A stretch of 64,000 bases of DNA from Prochilodus magdalenae. Taxonomy: Eukaryota; Chordata; Actinopteri; Characiformes; Prochilodontidae. A model generated the notes under the pieces. That model was not told the origin of the DNA, searched no databases, and was given only the letters and a program-made list of their open reading frames with translations. Numbering within the stretch: the stretch's first letter is position 1; each line of letters starts with the position of its first letter. Shown piece after piece: positions 33,616 through 45,297 of this stretch. The position numbers and the translations under genes were made by a program. The stretch is from contig JAMWET010001896.1 of the NCBI GenBank assembly GCA_024036415.1, positions 452,501 to 516,500 of the forward strand, written 5' to 3'.

Positions 33616-34560
33616 CTGTGTATGTGTGTTTCAGAATAGATTATTGAACACCAGCATGTACAGTATATCTAATTTGCATGGGCCCTAGGCCTAGGCATAG
33701 GCCTAGCTGGCTTCCTATTGCAAGCACCATCCCTGTGTGTGAACGCTTTGTTAATGTATGCAGTGAAGAATTTGTGCCAATTATGTCAGATTTGGCGTAC
33801 CGTGTATCGGTTTCCAGGGGTCCACAGATGTCATGGGTTTGCATTTTTCCCCCAGAGGAAATAGAGTGTGCAACCTTTGATTAGCCATATTTCAATAAAT
33901 AAATAGTTCTGGCTGTTTTGGATGAACATTATTAACACAGCAGTCTGAGGGTGCTGTCTCTCTGGCATGCAGGCAGCGCAGGAGCTAGTTCAAATCAGAA
34001 GCTCATCTGGCGCTTTAAGGAGAGCTGTCAGGTGACACCAGTTGGATGCAATCAAAGGCCTTCATCGTAAGCTTGTTAGGAGAGCAGAACATGACAAGCC
34101 CAGGTAGGGCTACAAAAGTGTGTCAGGAAGAGCCACCACAGTGACTGCGGTAGTTGCCATTCTGTGGTTTCCTGGTTAGCTGACTTTTATTTGGGTCACA
34201 CCAGCTGCGACGGTGCTGCCTAATTAGCGTTTGAACAGCTCCATAGGATTTTGTGGTTGGTCTTGTTTTCATTCTGCAGAAGTCACGGCGTTAGCATGCT
34301 TCTGAAAGTCTAACTTTGCCCCAGTGCTAGCCACATCATTATGCAGGGACGGGAAACAAATGAAAGGATTAAAAACGAGTGCAGAAACATAACATGGGTA
34401 GATGTTCCGCTCAAGTGTCTTGTATGAACTCAAACGGGAACATTTGGGGATGGTACAAACAGCTGGGATAAACAGTTGATGGTTTTTGAACTCTGCTGTG
34501 TTTATTTAATAATTCATGTCTTTCTTTATGATTTTGCTTTAAGATTGTTGTGGGATTCCA
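33616..34560. other. unassigned sequence
   Basis: A short imperfect palindrome GGCCTAGGCATAGGCCTAG lies at about 33689. No gene or repeat family recognised. Confidence 0.45.
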
Positions 34561-34564
34561 GCTT

Positions 34565-35540
34565 TTTTGATGGGCCACTGCTGTGATATCACAGGGTGGA
34601 TGCTGAGGTGCTGCTGGCCCACTGCTGTGGTACCCAGGGTGGATGCTAAGGTGCTGCTGTGCTATTGCTATGGTATGCCTGGGTGGATGCTGAGGTGCTG
34701 CTGGCCCACTGCTGTGGTACCCAGGGTGGATGCTAAGGTGCTGCTGTGCTATTGCTATGGTATTCCAGGGTGGATGCTGAGGTGCTGCTGGCCCACTGCT
34801 GTGGTACCCAGGGTGGATGCTAAGGTGCTGCTGTACTATTTCTATGGTATGCCTGGGTGGATGCTGAGGTGCTGCTGGCCCACTGCTGTGGTACCCAGGG
34901 TGGATGCTGAGGTGCTGCTGTGCTATGGCTATGGCATCACAGAGTAGATGCTCTGCAGAGTAGACGCCCCAGGGTGAATGCTAAGGTGCTGCTGTGCCAC
35001 TGCTATGGTATCCAAGGTGGTTACCAAATTGTTGCTAGACCGTTGCTATGGACTCCCAGGGGGTTGCTATGGTGCTGCTGTACCATTGCTATGGTATCAC
35101 AGGATAGATGCTGATGTTTTGCTGCGCCGTTGCTATAGATTCTCTGGGTGGGTGCAAAGATGCTGCAGGGTCATTGCTATGGTATCCCATGGAGGCTGCT
35201 AAGATGGGACTAGGCCATTGCTATGGTATCCAAGGTGGTTACTAAATTGCTGCTAGACTGTTGCTAGGAACTCCCAGGTGGCTGCTATGGTCTTGCTAGG
35301 CTAGGGTGGTTGCTAAAGTGTTGCCAGGCCATTGTTATGGTATCCCATGGCGGTTGCTAAAGTGTTACCAGGCCATTGCTGTAGTATACAGTGATTGTTG
35401 CCAATTTGTTGCTATGGTATGGTGTGCCAGGGAGGATGCTAAGGTGTTGCTAGTTCATTGCTATGCCAGCTTTCCAGATGTTTATAAGGCATTGCTAGAT
35501 TGTTTTCTGTGGTATTCCAGGGTGGATGCCAAGGCGCCGC
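34565..35540 (+). repeat. minisatellite with 87-bp higher-order period
   Basis: GGGTGGATGCTGAGGTGCTG starts at 34594, 34681, 34768 and 34855, exactly 87 bp apart. Each unit comprises two related half-units of about 43-44 bp (…GGATGCTGAGG… and …GGATGCTAAGG…). After about 34950 the units become degenerate (TTGCTATGGTATCCCA). Since 87 is 3 x 29, a 126-codon frame with a 29-residue period stays open in the regular part. It is fortuitous. Confidence 0.92.
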
Positions 35541-36674
35541 CATTACTCTGCATTTGACATTGCCAGCGTTGTGAGTGATGCAAAAGTTTTAAATCCAATT
35601 TGAGCAGCCAGAGCATCCAGCCCGAGATGCATTCTGTTACAATTCGATTGGAATTGCATTTCAAACCTCCTCCAAATGACGTTTGGATCCAATTAGCAAA
35701 AATCAGATTTCATGTAATTTTTTTTTTTTTTCTTTTTGCTGTCCACACTGTCAACATTCCATAAGGGTACAACCAGGACATGCCTAATTTAGGGCTGGTT
35801 TTGGGCTGCAAGTCTAAACCAGGCTAACTAACCATTAAGTTGCTTATTTCTTTAATTTTCCTTCATGTTTTTGCAAAATAACCAATATATTTGTCCATAA
35901 TGCATATTAAAAATCATCACACGCTCTCCATAAAGTACAAAGTAGGAGTTCAATAATCTCAAAGAGAAATGCAGCTAATGCATATACTATGGAACGTGCA
36001 TTCTATATAGTTTAGCTGACTATAGGCCAGATGTGTCCGATCTTACTAACCAAGCATCATGTGTTTGGAGGCTTTCATTACCACACACACGGGCAGTGGC
36101 TGACGACGGAGGCTAATTTGGAAAGAAGACCCGCAGCCACGCAGGCCCTTTGCAGATATGATTGGACACCTTGCAATAGGCTATTTAATACAACGTCTGA
36201 TAACTGCAGAGTAGACTTAAAAATAGCAAGCTTCAGACACCACGCTATTCCTCCAGGGCAGTGTTTGATGAGGTGAACTGGTTATGCCGAAAGGAACTGA
36301 GAACAAACCAAATGTCTCAAGCACTTTGTGCAAATAATTTGCAGCCGTGTATCCTTTAGCTCCGAGTTGACTTTCATCGGCTGATCAAACAGCTGCTGTT
36401 TCGTGCGTCTCCACTTGACTTTCATATTGCTTAGCAAAGACGTCTCTGATAATGACACTGGGAAGGGAGGTCAGGAGGGAGATTGTGGCAGATGTAGAAA
36501 AATGGAAGAAGGTTAGGTAAACTCGAGTTGAGAGCGCCAATGAATATTTGATACATTGTCACAATGGAGGTTTGGTCTCAACTTTGGCAGGGGTCACAAC
36601 AACCCACTCCATTAACCCTCCGCACCCCAAGGGGCTGTATGTACACTCATCAGAATACATATCATCAAAAAAAA
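35541..36674. other. unassigned, partly CNE-like sequence
   Basis: A T-rich run lies at 35719-35740. The part at 36030-36280 is non-repetitive and contains GCAATAGGCTATTTAATAC and ACTTAAAAATAGC (MEF2-like), a candidate regulatory element. No coding exon recognised. Confidence 0.3.
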
Positions 36675-37078
36675 CTTGAATCAACACACAGAAATGAAAC
36701 TTAGTGGGTAGGTTCGACATCGTGAGACATGCCAATGACTCAAGTTGCATACTAGGCCACACATGACATAAGCAAGGACAGGTCTTATCGCTGTACCTTA
36801 CTGACCCAACAGCCATGATTACAGACATTCAGCAACTGCCCTCAACACCACACCAATGGTGTCGTGGACCAGACTGTCATGGAGTGACTCATAATGGCAG
36901 CAGGTCATCTTCAGTGATGAGTCCCGCATTTGTCTTGGTGGAGTCCATGTGTGGAGGCACAGTGGTCAGCGTCAAGATGAACGGTTTGCTGTAATTGCAT
37001 GTCCAGCAGGCCTGGTGTCACTCCACCTCCACCCCTACCGCGCAATCTGCAGGAACTTCTACAACTCCATGAACCCCT
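36675..37078 (+). pseudogene. Tc1-A relic, copy 5
   Basis: The left side has AGAAATGAAACTTAGTGGGT and the subterminal region. The DDE block survives around CATCTTCAGTGATGAGTCCC, followed by a small deletion, then GAACGGTTTGCTGTAATTGC. It ends early, at AACTTCTACAACTCCATGA, missing the right TIR. Confidence 0.75.
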
Positions 37079-38659
37079 ACTCTGAGCTACGTCTTTGTAA
37101 GGCCTTTATTCGGTTTAGAAATTTCTGTAAATGAATTAGTAAATTCAGTTTATTCCCACCCGAATATGTCTATATTCCCAACACTTAGCCTAACATTTAG
37201 TCACCAGACATTCTCATTGCGAGATCATGTCATGCCCTGCTAGATCATTTATGGAAAACCCCACTGAAAAAAAAAAAGTCCTTTGCTCTGATACCAATGT
37301 TCATCAAGTGTCTGGGGCAAAACACAGAAGTCATTTCAGCTTATGCTAACCATACACTAGAAGACTCTGAAAAGACTCTGAAAAGACATTTAATAGACTA
37401 AAGTCTGACACTCCCTCACATCTAAAGACAAGTCACATAATTTTGCCAAGACTGGGAATCTTGTAGAGTCATTATTTACAAGACAGCAAAAGATTTTGCT
37501 ATTGTTTCCCATCATGCTAGCTGCTAGGCTAATGTAAACACTGTAGCCCCGTTCAGCAGTGTTTTAGCTAGCTAGCAAGTTAGCTTTAGCATAGCATAAC
37601 TACCCTTCATTACAAGATAGGATAAGGTGAAAATAGCTTTGAAACGTGCATTTAGAACCGGACTGTTTACTGCGCATCTCAGCGCAATAATGAACTCTTG
37701 GATGTGCACTCTCACACAGCTCCACCAGCTTCTCCTCCTTTTAAACAGTCCAGGAGAACCGCGGTTTCTGTGCCCTCGCTGGACTCCACTTTTTGTTCCG
37801 ACTTGATTTTGTTCCGACTTTGAAAATTTTTCTGCGACAGTAAAATCGCTTGAAAATTGTTTAGTGTATGGTCAGCATTCAGTAGATTGAGTAAGGGGCT
37901 GTATGTTTGCTGAAGACATGTATCATCTAGTAGGCAATCAATCATGCAGTTCAGTTATATATATATATAAAACTTTTCGGACTTCAATAGGAGCAATTTT
38001 GAGCTCTGCTAACTTGTGCAGCCTCACCGTGTAGGAAGATACAAAAAAAAACTTGTTTTGTGTTTTTCAGAACTACAGGAACATAAAGAAACATAATTAG
38101 GAGACGGAATAAAAATAGAGAAAAATAAACTGAACAGGTCGACATGTTCACACAAAAAACATAACCTCACAGAGAAAGGCTTAACAAAGGTACAAAGATG
38201 GAAAATAGAATCAAAAGTAACTCGCCAGACTAAACCAAAAAACATGAGTGCTTGAAGACAAAACAAAACAGAGTGAGACATAACATTCCCCTCAATCCGG
38301 CTCAAGACCTCAAAGATTCCCAAACAATCTAGACAAGTCAACCTTCACTCACTCATACAATGATGGTTACAATGCTCAGTGTCACTTTCAGTATCACAGA
38401 CTGAGCAGTGGCTGCAATATCTGGTAGGATCGCCTACAGATGGACAAGGGCAAGTCCAGATCTCATGCCATATGCTTTAACTTTGTGGATACCTCAGCAA
38501 AGACAACAAGTAAGGAGCCTGGTCATTCCAGAGTAGGTTTCTCTATATTTCCAAAAGTTTAGCAATGTGATCCAAGGCTTGTTGGAAAGGGCATGGACTA
38601 TGATAAAGTGTTATATGTTGTTGGCGAGGGCACATGTTCTTATGTTAGCCTGTTAAGGT
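37079..38659. other. unassigned sequence
   Basis: No gene or repeat family recognised. A short A-rich run lies at 37268-37278 and a (TA)n run at 37957-37968. Confidence 0.5.
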
Positions 38660-40890
38660 TAAAGATAAGATAAGATAAGATAATCCTTTATTGATCCCAC
38701 AGTGGAGGAATTTGCAGTGTTACAGCAGCACAGAGGAAAGAACAGAAGTGTCATGAAAATGTACAAATAATAAATAAGATCTATATACAAACAGTACAGA
38801 AAAATATAAACAAAATGCTAAAAATTTAAATACAGAAGACAGGATTATGCTGTGCAGTTTTATTGCTCATAGTAGAAATAGAAATAGACTACTGAGTTTA
38901 TTGCACACAGTAGAATAGAAATTGACTACTGTAGAAATAGACTACTGTAGAAATAGATTACTATAGAAATAGACTACTGTAGGAATAGACTAGTGTAGGA
39001 ATAGACTAGTGTAGAAATAGACTAGTGTAGAAATAGACTACTATAGAAATAGACTACTATAGAAATAGACTGGTGTAGAAATAGACTGGTGTAGAAATAG
39101 ACTAGTGTAGGAATAGACTAGTGTAGAAATAGACTAGTGCAAAAAAAGACTAGTGTAGGAATAGACTAGTGCAAAAAAAGACTAGTGTAGAAATAGACTA
39201 GTGTAGAAATAGACTGGTGTAGAAATCAATCAATCAATCAATCAACATTTATTTTTATAGCGCTTTTTACAACAGATGTTGTCACAAAGCAGCTTTACAA
39301 AGAATCTTTACAAAGAATCTGGTGTTCGAGCCCCCAATGAGCAAGCCGAAGGCAACAGTGGCAAGGAAAAACTCCCTTAGTTAGGAAGGAAGAAACCTCG
39401 AGAGGAACCAAGACTCAAAGGGGGAACCCATCCTCCTCGGGTCAACACCAGATACCATACAGCACTAGAAAGCAGAGTGTAATGTCTGATTAGTCTGTAA
39501 TGATGTTGGAGGTTCATAAGATGGGTCAGCAGGCGCAGGCCAAGCCTCCACAGTGCAGGACAGCCAGGAGCTCCGTGGTAGTAAAGGTTCCCAGTGGCTC
39601 CCAGTCGGGACAGATGAAGCAACAGCATCAGGCCACACAGGACGGGCAGCAGTTCAGCTCAGACAAAGAGAACAGACAGACTGTTAGCTCTGACAGAAGA
39701 CCTGAACACACTATACGATGTTAACAGAGTGCAGCAGTGACTCCGGCAGGCCTGGCTATTACAGCATAACTAAAAGGGAGAGCCAAAAGGTCACACAGAC
39801 ATGAGGGCTCCCTGAGAAGTCAGCGCCCCTCTGCTCCACCGTCAACAAACCTGAGTGAACACGAGGAGCAGCGGGACCACCGCACCAACATTCCCAGTTT
39901 ACCAAACACTCTCTGTCAGTGGACCCCTAGACCTGCACCTTTTATCTATCAGAAAGAAAAGACTAATTACCAAAAGCTTGACTAAGGAGGTAGGTTTTAA
40001 GCCTGGACTTAAAGATTGAGGCTGTGTCTGAGTCCCGAACACTGACAGGTAAATTATTCCAAAGCTGGGGGGCCTTGTATGAAAAGGCTCTGCTCCCCGA
40101 TGTAACTTTGTTAATTCTAGGCACTAACAGAGAGCCCGCACTTTGAGACCTAAGGTCACGTGAAGGCTTGTAGTACGAGATAAGTTCAGTAAGGTAGGTA
40201 GGAGCGAGGCCGTTTAGAGCCTTATACGTCAGAAGAAGAATTTTATACTCAATACGGAATTTAACTGGTAACCAGTGTAAGTTGGATAAGACTGGGCTGA
40301 TATGATCAAACTTCCTAGTTCTTGTAAGGACTCTAGCTGCAGCGTTTTGGACTAGCTGAAGTTTGTTAAGGCTTTTGCAGGAACAACCAGAAAGCAGGGC
40401 ATTACAGTAATCCAGCCTTGAGGTAATAAAGGCGTGAACTAGTTTTTCTGCATCCTGTAGTGACAGAAAAAGACTACTGTAGGATTAGACTAGTGTAGAA
40501 ATAGACTAGTGTAGAATAGACTAGTGTAGAAATAGATTAGTGTAGAAGTAGACTGGTGTAGAAATAGACTAGTGTAGAAATAGACTAGTGTAGAAATAGA
40601 CTGGTGTAGAAATAGACTGGTGTAGAAATAGACTGGTGTAGAAATAGACTGGTGTAGAAATAGACTAGTGTAGAAATAGACTGGTGTAGAAATAGACTAG
40701 TGTAGAAATAGACTGGTGTAGAAATAGACTGGTGTAGAAATAGACTACTGTAGAAATAGACTAGTGTAGAAATAGTCTACTGAGGGGAGCGGCTGTTATA
40801 AAGTCTGATGGCTGGAAGGAAGGATCTGCCGTATCTCTCCTGCACACACCGCGGGTGCAGCAGCCGGGCACTGAAGGAGCTGCCCAGTGC
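38660..40890 (-). mobile_element. LINE 3' region with internal 16-bp minisatellite, interrupted
   Basis: The plus-strand left end AGATAAGATAAGATAATCCT and TTTATTGATCCCACAGTGGA is a reversed LINE 3' terminus (AATAAAGGATTATC plus TTATC tail). At the right, AAGTCTGATGGCTGGAAGGA belongs to the same kind of LINE 3' region. Between them, a 15-16 bp unit (AGACTAGTGTAGAAAT and variants) is repeated, at 38890-39226 and again at 40470-40785. The L2-like element at 39227-40462 splits the array. Confidence 0.7.
39227..40462 (-). pseudogene. L2-like LINE, 5'-truncated, RT C-terminus plus 3' UTR
   Basis: The minus strand encodes the C-terminal region of an L2/CR1-type reverse transcriptase. Recognisable pieces are SNLHWLPVKFRIEYKILLLT, YKALNGLAPTYLTELISYY and APQLWNNLPVSVRDSDTAS, ending SRLKTYLLSQAF and a stop near 39970. 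The 3' region contains ATAGCGCTTTTTACAACAGA (plus strand), a common fish LINE 3' motif. It ends in a (TTGA)n tail, seen as ATCAATCAATCAATCAATCA at 39227. Upstream RT and endonuclease domains are absent, as in typical 5'-truncated insertions. The reading is unusually intact, suggesting a young copy. Confidence 0.85.
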
Positions 40891-42200
40891 CGGTTACTCT
40901 TATTTTTTTGCCACATATTTACCACACTCTTATTCCTCTGGGGCTCTGTAGTGGGCTAGTGCTATAGCAAGGCCATCCAGTGGGTCTACTACAAATTTTC
41001 AAGATTCCTTGGTCTGTATCTTTGGTTCCCTGTAAGCTAGCAATATGATCATTTGGAGGGCTCATTGGAAAAGACACATCACTCTCTCCAGAGTTTGGCT
41101 TCATCCTAGACTGTGAAAGTTGGATATATAATGCAAGCCATCCTTAAAGCATTCGCAAACTATTGTTTATTACTGGCACAAAGTCCATCAGTACGGGTCT
41201 ATCATGCGGGGTGCCCTTGCTTGTCCATGAAGGCACTATAAACATTTTGCATGTGCTACAACCGAGAGAATGTATGCTAGGCTGGCCTGTCTATTGAAAA
41301 AGCATATTTGCTCAACTTAAGACATCTAGACTGGACAAAAGGCAAAAGTTACAGTTCCCAATATGGGCCAACTGGTGTTTTCAGATCCCGAAATGATGAT
41401 GTAGGGTGATGTGCCACACCAGTAAACATGCTATTGTTCCAACTTCCCAACAATCCCACTGAAAACAGTTCATTTCATGATTTTGCACAGTTTAAAATTG
41501 AATACAGGCCAAACTGAATGAGCTAATCACCAATGTTTGGTTTTTAAGGTTTCACATACGGACCCAACTTCTGGGCAGTTAACATGTCTTTAATAAACCT
41601 TTCCTGACAGATCATTAAAAGATTTGAGAGAGAATTTAATGGAATGTTCAAAAGTGAAAGTGTTAGCTGAAGGTAGAATAGCTGCAGCCTTGCCCAAGTA
41701 ACCTGGCTCGTGTGGGCTACTGAGACCCGAAAGCTGTCAGGTGAGATCGGGCTGGCATGACACATGTGACGCACACGTCCCACATAATTATCACCCGTGT
41801 GATGTGGGAACATTAACGATGCATGAGCACCAGGCAGGGGGTCTTGACAGTCTAGAAGAACAAGACCTCATTATCTGGAGAAAAGACCTCGAGAGGAAGC
41901 GTCACCACTGGACAGGAACATAGCAGCCTGTGCTATTCTGGAGGTCATCATTTGGGCCAGGACGGACCCCCGCACGCCCTGCGCGGTGGAGATTAGTGAC
42001 CTGTGCCGAGGTAGGGGTCACCGGCGTGTTTGTTCAAGCTGCGCGGTATTGACCATCACCGGGCGTTTACAAATTTCAGCAGATAGAATGAATCACAATT
42101 AACTCGTTGGAACGGAAAAACTTGACCCAACGAGTCCAGATGGCGGCCCTTTTACCAGAATGGACAAGATGTCTGCTTATCACTAATTAAAAATGATTAA
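40891..42200. other. unassigned sequence
   Basis: No gene or repeat family recognised up to about 41930. From 41940 to 42200 the DNA is GC-balanced and non-repetitive (AATCACAATTAACTCG; CTTATCACTAATTAAAAATG) and joins the exon candidate that follows. Confidence 0.4.
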
Positions 42201-42212
42201 GCACCCACTTAC

Positions 42213-42298
42213 CTTCATCGACGGCCATCGAGCGAGCGGAATGCTGATGCGGGGAGAGAGTGCTCTGGATGCTTTCCAAAGCTCTGTCAAATTCCCCT
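42213..42298 (-). CDS. candidate single internal exon (weak)
   Basis: On the minus strand a strong 5' splice-donor word, G|GTAAGTGGGTGC, follows codons ending ...AVDE. A possible acceptor AG lies 86 bp upstream at 42299-42300, though its pyrimidine tract is poor. The frame between reads GEFDRALESIQSTLSPHQHS ARSMAVDE. It stays open upstream to about 42420, so the exon could be longer. I do not recognise the protein. Surrounding sequence is single-copy looking with TAATTA-type words, so this may equally be a conserved non-coding element that happens to lack stops. Confidence 0.2.
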
Positions 42299-43009
42299 CT
42301 CCAAAACAGAGTGGATGTGCATTGACCGAAATCCTGATCATTAAAGTCGCTCCTGCATGTTCGAGGGAATGTGAGCGGCTTTGCAGGCCGTATGGATCCA
42401 ACCGCTACACCCCCACCTCACCCGCAACCCGGAGCCTTTAGCAGGGAGACTGCCATTAATTCTAAACAGAGGAGTGGGCGAAAAAAAAAAAAAAAAGAGA
42501 CTGCCTTCTATTTCAAGTTCTCGGGGAGACAAAAAAGGGCAATTAATCATATTTTATGATGCAATGGAGTGGCAAAAAAACCATGACACATGGTTTGTGT
42601 GAATGGAGAAAGATTTTCTCGGGTGGAGTGCAGACCAGGTCAGGCTGCCAGGCTGTCTTAAACTTTTTCCAAGTCTTACTTTAGGAATAAAGAGCCCCAA
42701 GAAGGTCTTCAGGGAAATGTAATCGAAGAACCGGATTATTTTCAGATTTACAGAACGGTTTTCAGGCTGGTTTGAAGGGAAGTGGTCAAACTGAATCGGA
42801 ATCGTTGACTGTAGTAGTGATTGGAACCAGTCGTCCAAGGGATTAATCGATCTCTAAAAGCTACATCACTAGATTGCTGCCTTAAACCAAGTGCCACCAG
42901 ATACCAAGAAGAAGACGTTGGACTGAAATGGACTTTTGATGGAAACGTATATGCGTTAAAGGCAAGATAGTTCCTGAGGATTCATCTTTCACAATCACTG
43001 GCGTATATA
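42299..43009. other. unassigned sequence
   Basis: An A-rich run lies at 42481-42496. No gene or repeat recognised. Confidence 0.45.
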
Positions 43010-43325
43010 CAACCATGGAAATAAATAAGAGACCACCACAGCAGGTTCTTAGTGAGGAACAGAAGGCTGGGTTCTAGCTTTACTGGCAGATACAGTGAGC
43101 ATTTGGTTCATAAGAACAAGGTCCAGCAGCCAACACACAGGACAACACAGCTACAGACTGGCAGAGGGCCAAACCCACTCTCTACTGACCGTGATGAGCG
43201 CCACCTCATTCCAATGTCCCTTACCCACCGTAAGATGACCTCAGGTGACCTACAGAGAGACTGGTGAGCGGTGGCTGGGGTGAGACGCACAGTGAGCATG
43301 GTTCTAAAAACAGGCTTCTGGAAGT
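43010..43325 (+). pseudogene. Tc1-like transposase N-terminal fragment, family D
   Basis: One frame reads TGRGPNPLSTDRDERHLIPM, then RKMTSGDLQRDW, a stop, and AVAGVRRTVS. This order resembles the second half of the paired-like DNA-binding domain in Tc1 transposases (a GRP-type hook, then 'D-R-x-L...T..DLQ..W'). No TIR was found and the frame is broken. Confidence 0.5.
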
Positions 43326-43493
43326 CATTAGTGATTTTCTAAATAAACAGATCTAATACAATATCTGATCTGGAGTTTGGGAGACATGGTTCCAGTAGTG
43401 TAGAGAATAAAACAGAACTGAGGAATTCTGGTCCAACACAAACCCAGAACCTGTACAACTGGAGTCATTGTTCCAGAGCTGTACGTTATATAT

Positions 43494-43716
43494 AGTCACT
43501 GTCCAAAGCAAGCCAGGTATCTCCTAAATGGCAGCTTTACAGGAGAGGGCAAGAACCTCCTTTCATTCTAATGTAAGCCAGTGGGAACAGACTTTTTTTA
43601 CCCAGCAGTTTTGGGCCATTTCTGTTGGTCCGTTCATCATGAATTTTCCATACAGTGTAAACAGCAGCTGCTGTGTTCAAATGATGCAGACAAGTAAAAA
43701 TCAACAGCTGTGGAGA
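43494..43716 (-). mobile_element. MITE-1 copy (reverse)
   Basis: Left end GTCACTGTCCAAAGCAAGCC, then GGAGAGGGCAAGAACCTCC, GGGCCATTTCTGTTGGTCCG and TTCATCATGAATTTTCC follow in the reversed MITE-1 order. The right terminus is missing beyond AAAATCAACAGCTGTGGAGA. Confidence 0.8.
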
Positions 43717-43984
43717 CGCCAACACTATACTCCATATCGAAGCTCAGGAGGAACGTTGGTGGAATTCCTTTCATAGAGCCTTTCAGTGCAAGGCTTGTCA
43801 AAGAAGGTACCACACTGCCATAAAATATATAGTACTGCTCCCAACAACCATTTTGCCATCTTTACATTTAAGGCGGAGCTTTGCTTTTGTGGCCAGCTGG
43901 TGTTCATAATGCATACCGTCTACAGAAGTTTCATTTCCAAACGAATCATTTTGTAATGTTGGCAGGCCAGACACAGGTGTCGGA

Positions 43985-44452
43985 TCCATGGTAGGCTTTA
44001 TTTGACCAATTATTTGCAGCAGCAAAGACACAAACAGAAAGAGTCCAAAGACAGTAACGCCCAGAAGTTGTCCAAAGCAAAAAGTCTCAAAATAGAAAAA
44101 CGCTCAGAAGATCTCCAAAACACTGAACTAAGAGCCAGAGAAGTCAAGGACCAGAAACTGAGGGAGTAGTCTGAAACAACAACAAACAGAAGCTAACCAG
44201 GGGATTTCCAGGAACACTGGATCTCTCACAGAAGCTGGTATGGTGGTTAATGCTCCACAAACACCTAGGCATCGGAAGGCCAACTTAAAGGGGAGGGAAA
44301 TTATTACGGATGAGCAGCAGGTGAGGGGACAGGTGCGCGAGGGGCTAGGTGAGAGCGAGCCGGCGCGAAAACCTCAGAACTCCGGTGAGTTGGACCTCTG
44401 GTGGCCGGCATGGGAAGTGTCCCAGGAGTGTCCCTAATGGGACGGCCTGACA
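43985..44452 (-). mobile_element. LTR-like retroelement fragment (possible solo LTR)
   Basis: On the minus strand this begins TGTCAGGCCGTCCCATTAGG and contains the ACCTCTGGTGGCCGGCATGG end (reversed). It has AATAAAGCC toward its 3' end (GGCTTTATTTGACC at 43993 on plus). Shared with 47.1-47.56 kb (TTAATGCTCCACAA / TTAACGCTCCACAA) and 28.74-28.98 kb. No coding domain. Confidence 0.6.
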
Positions 44453-44635
44453 CATTTTAACAATTCAATGGATCGTTTCCAAACGAATCCAGTATATTAC
44501 ATGAACACACTGTGGTCGTTGTTTACCAATGTTTGCTCAGATCCCGAAATGTGCAGATGTACTATGTTTTATTCCAGTTGAACTGATGTATATTTTTGAA
44601 TGGAGTATTGTGACGTTGGACAAAACAGAGCGTGA
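44453..44635. other. unassigned sequence
   Basis: A short gap between two LTR-like blocks. Nothing recognised. Confidence 0.4.
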
Positions 44636-45080
44636 CGTGCACTGAACTAAAAGCAAGGCACCGTTTATTAAAGAGGTCTTACTGAAACACAGCAACACCA
44701 AGAACAAGGAGATCCAATCAAGGGCTAAACTGAATCGGAGTCAATAAAAAACAGGCAAGGGTCAAACCAAGCAGACAATCAGACCAGGTAGAGGAATCAA
44801 AGGGGATAGACAAGAGGAGTGAACCAGAGAATCAAAAAAGAGTCAACGCCAGAGAGGGCACGCTTGGTACGCAACAAGTGGCAGTACATCGCAATGAGCC
44901 AGTATGAGAGAGAAGCACTTAAACAAATAGACTAATTTACATCAGGTGACCAATCAGTATTCTGGAGGCCGAGAGCGAGGCAACGGGGTGTGATTGGGTG
45001 AGGATGAACACGGGACATCAGGCGGTGGATTATGGGAGTCCAGGAGATCGGAGGTGAGAGGGGAACCAGCAGGCGTGATA
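44636..45080 (-). mobile_element. LTR-like retroelement fragment
   Basis: TTTATTAAAGAGG (reversed AATAAA), GAAACACAGCAACACC and ATCAGGTGACCAATCAGTAT occur in the same order as in the 5151-5663 block (TTTATTAAAC, GAACACAGCAAC, GGAATCAGGTGGG). Probably the same superfamily of LTR. Confidence 0.5.
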
Positions 45081-45297
45081 TGTATATTGTATATTGTGTA
45101 TATAAAGGAGTATAAGCATTATTTTCTCTTTTTTAACTTCTTCTATTTTCTTTAGTGTAAAGCAAAATGGCATGTGACACCACTGTGTTGAATACAGCCT
45201 ACAACACCTGCTGATCCCAGGTGTGTTGTAGCTCAGAAAATGCTACTGTAATTACTATATCACAACACTACACCGGGAATAATGGCATATCTTAAAC

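Noticed and set aside
33680..33710. GGCCTAGGCATAGGCCTAG palindrome as a regulatory site
   Set aside because: Short, imperfect and without context; likely chance in a CTAG-rich stretch.
34567..34947. Cys/Trp-rich 126-residue repeat protein
   Set aside because: The periodic frame follows from an 87-bp repeat length; the neighbouring older repeats are out of frame and contain stops.
38340..38640. Possible similarity between 38.4-38.6 kb and 40.9-41.1 kb as a duplicated pair flanking the LINE
   Set aside because: Only short words match (AGCAATGTGATCC / AGCAATATGATCA; TTGGAAAGG / TTGGAAAAG). Too little to claim without an alignment.
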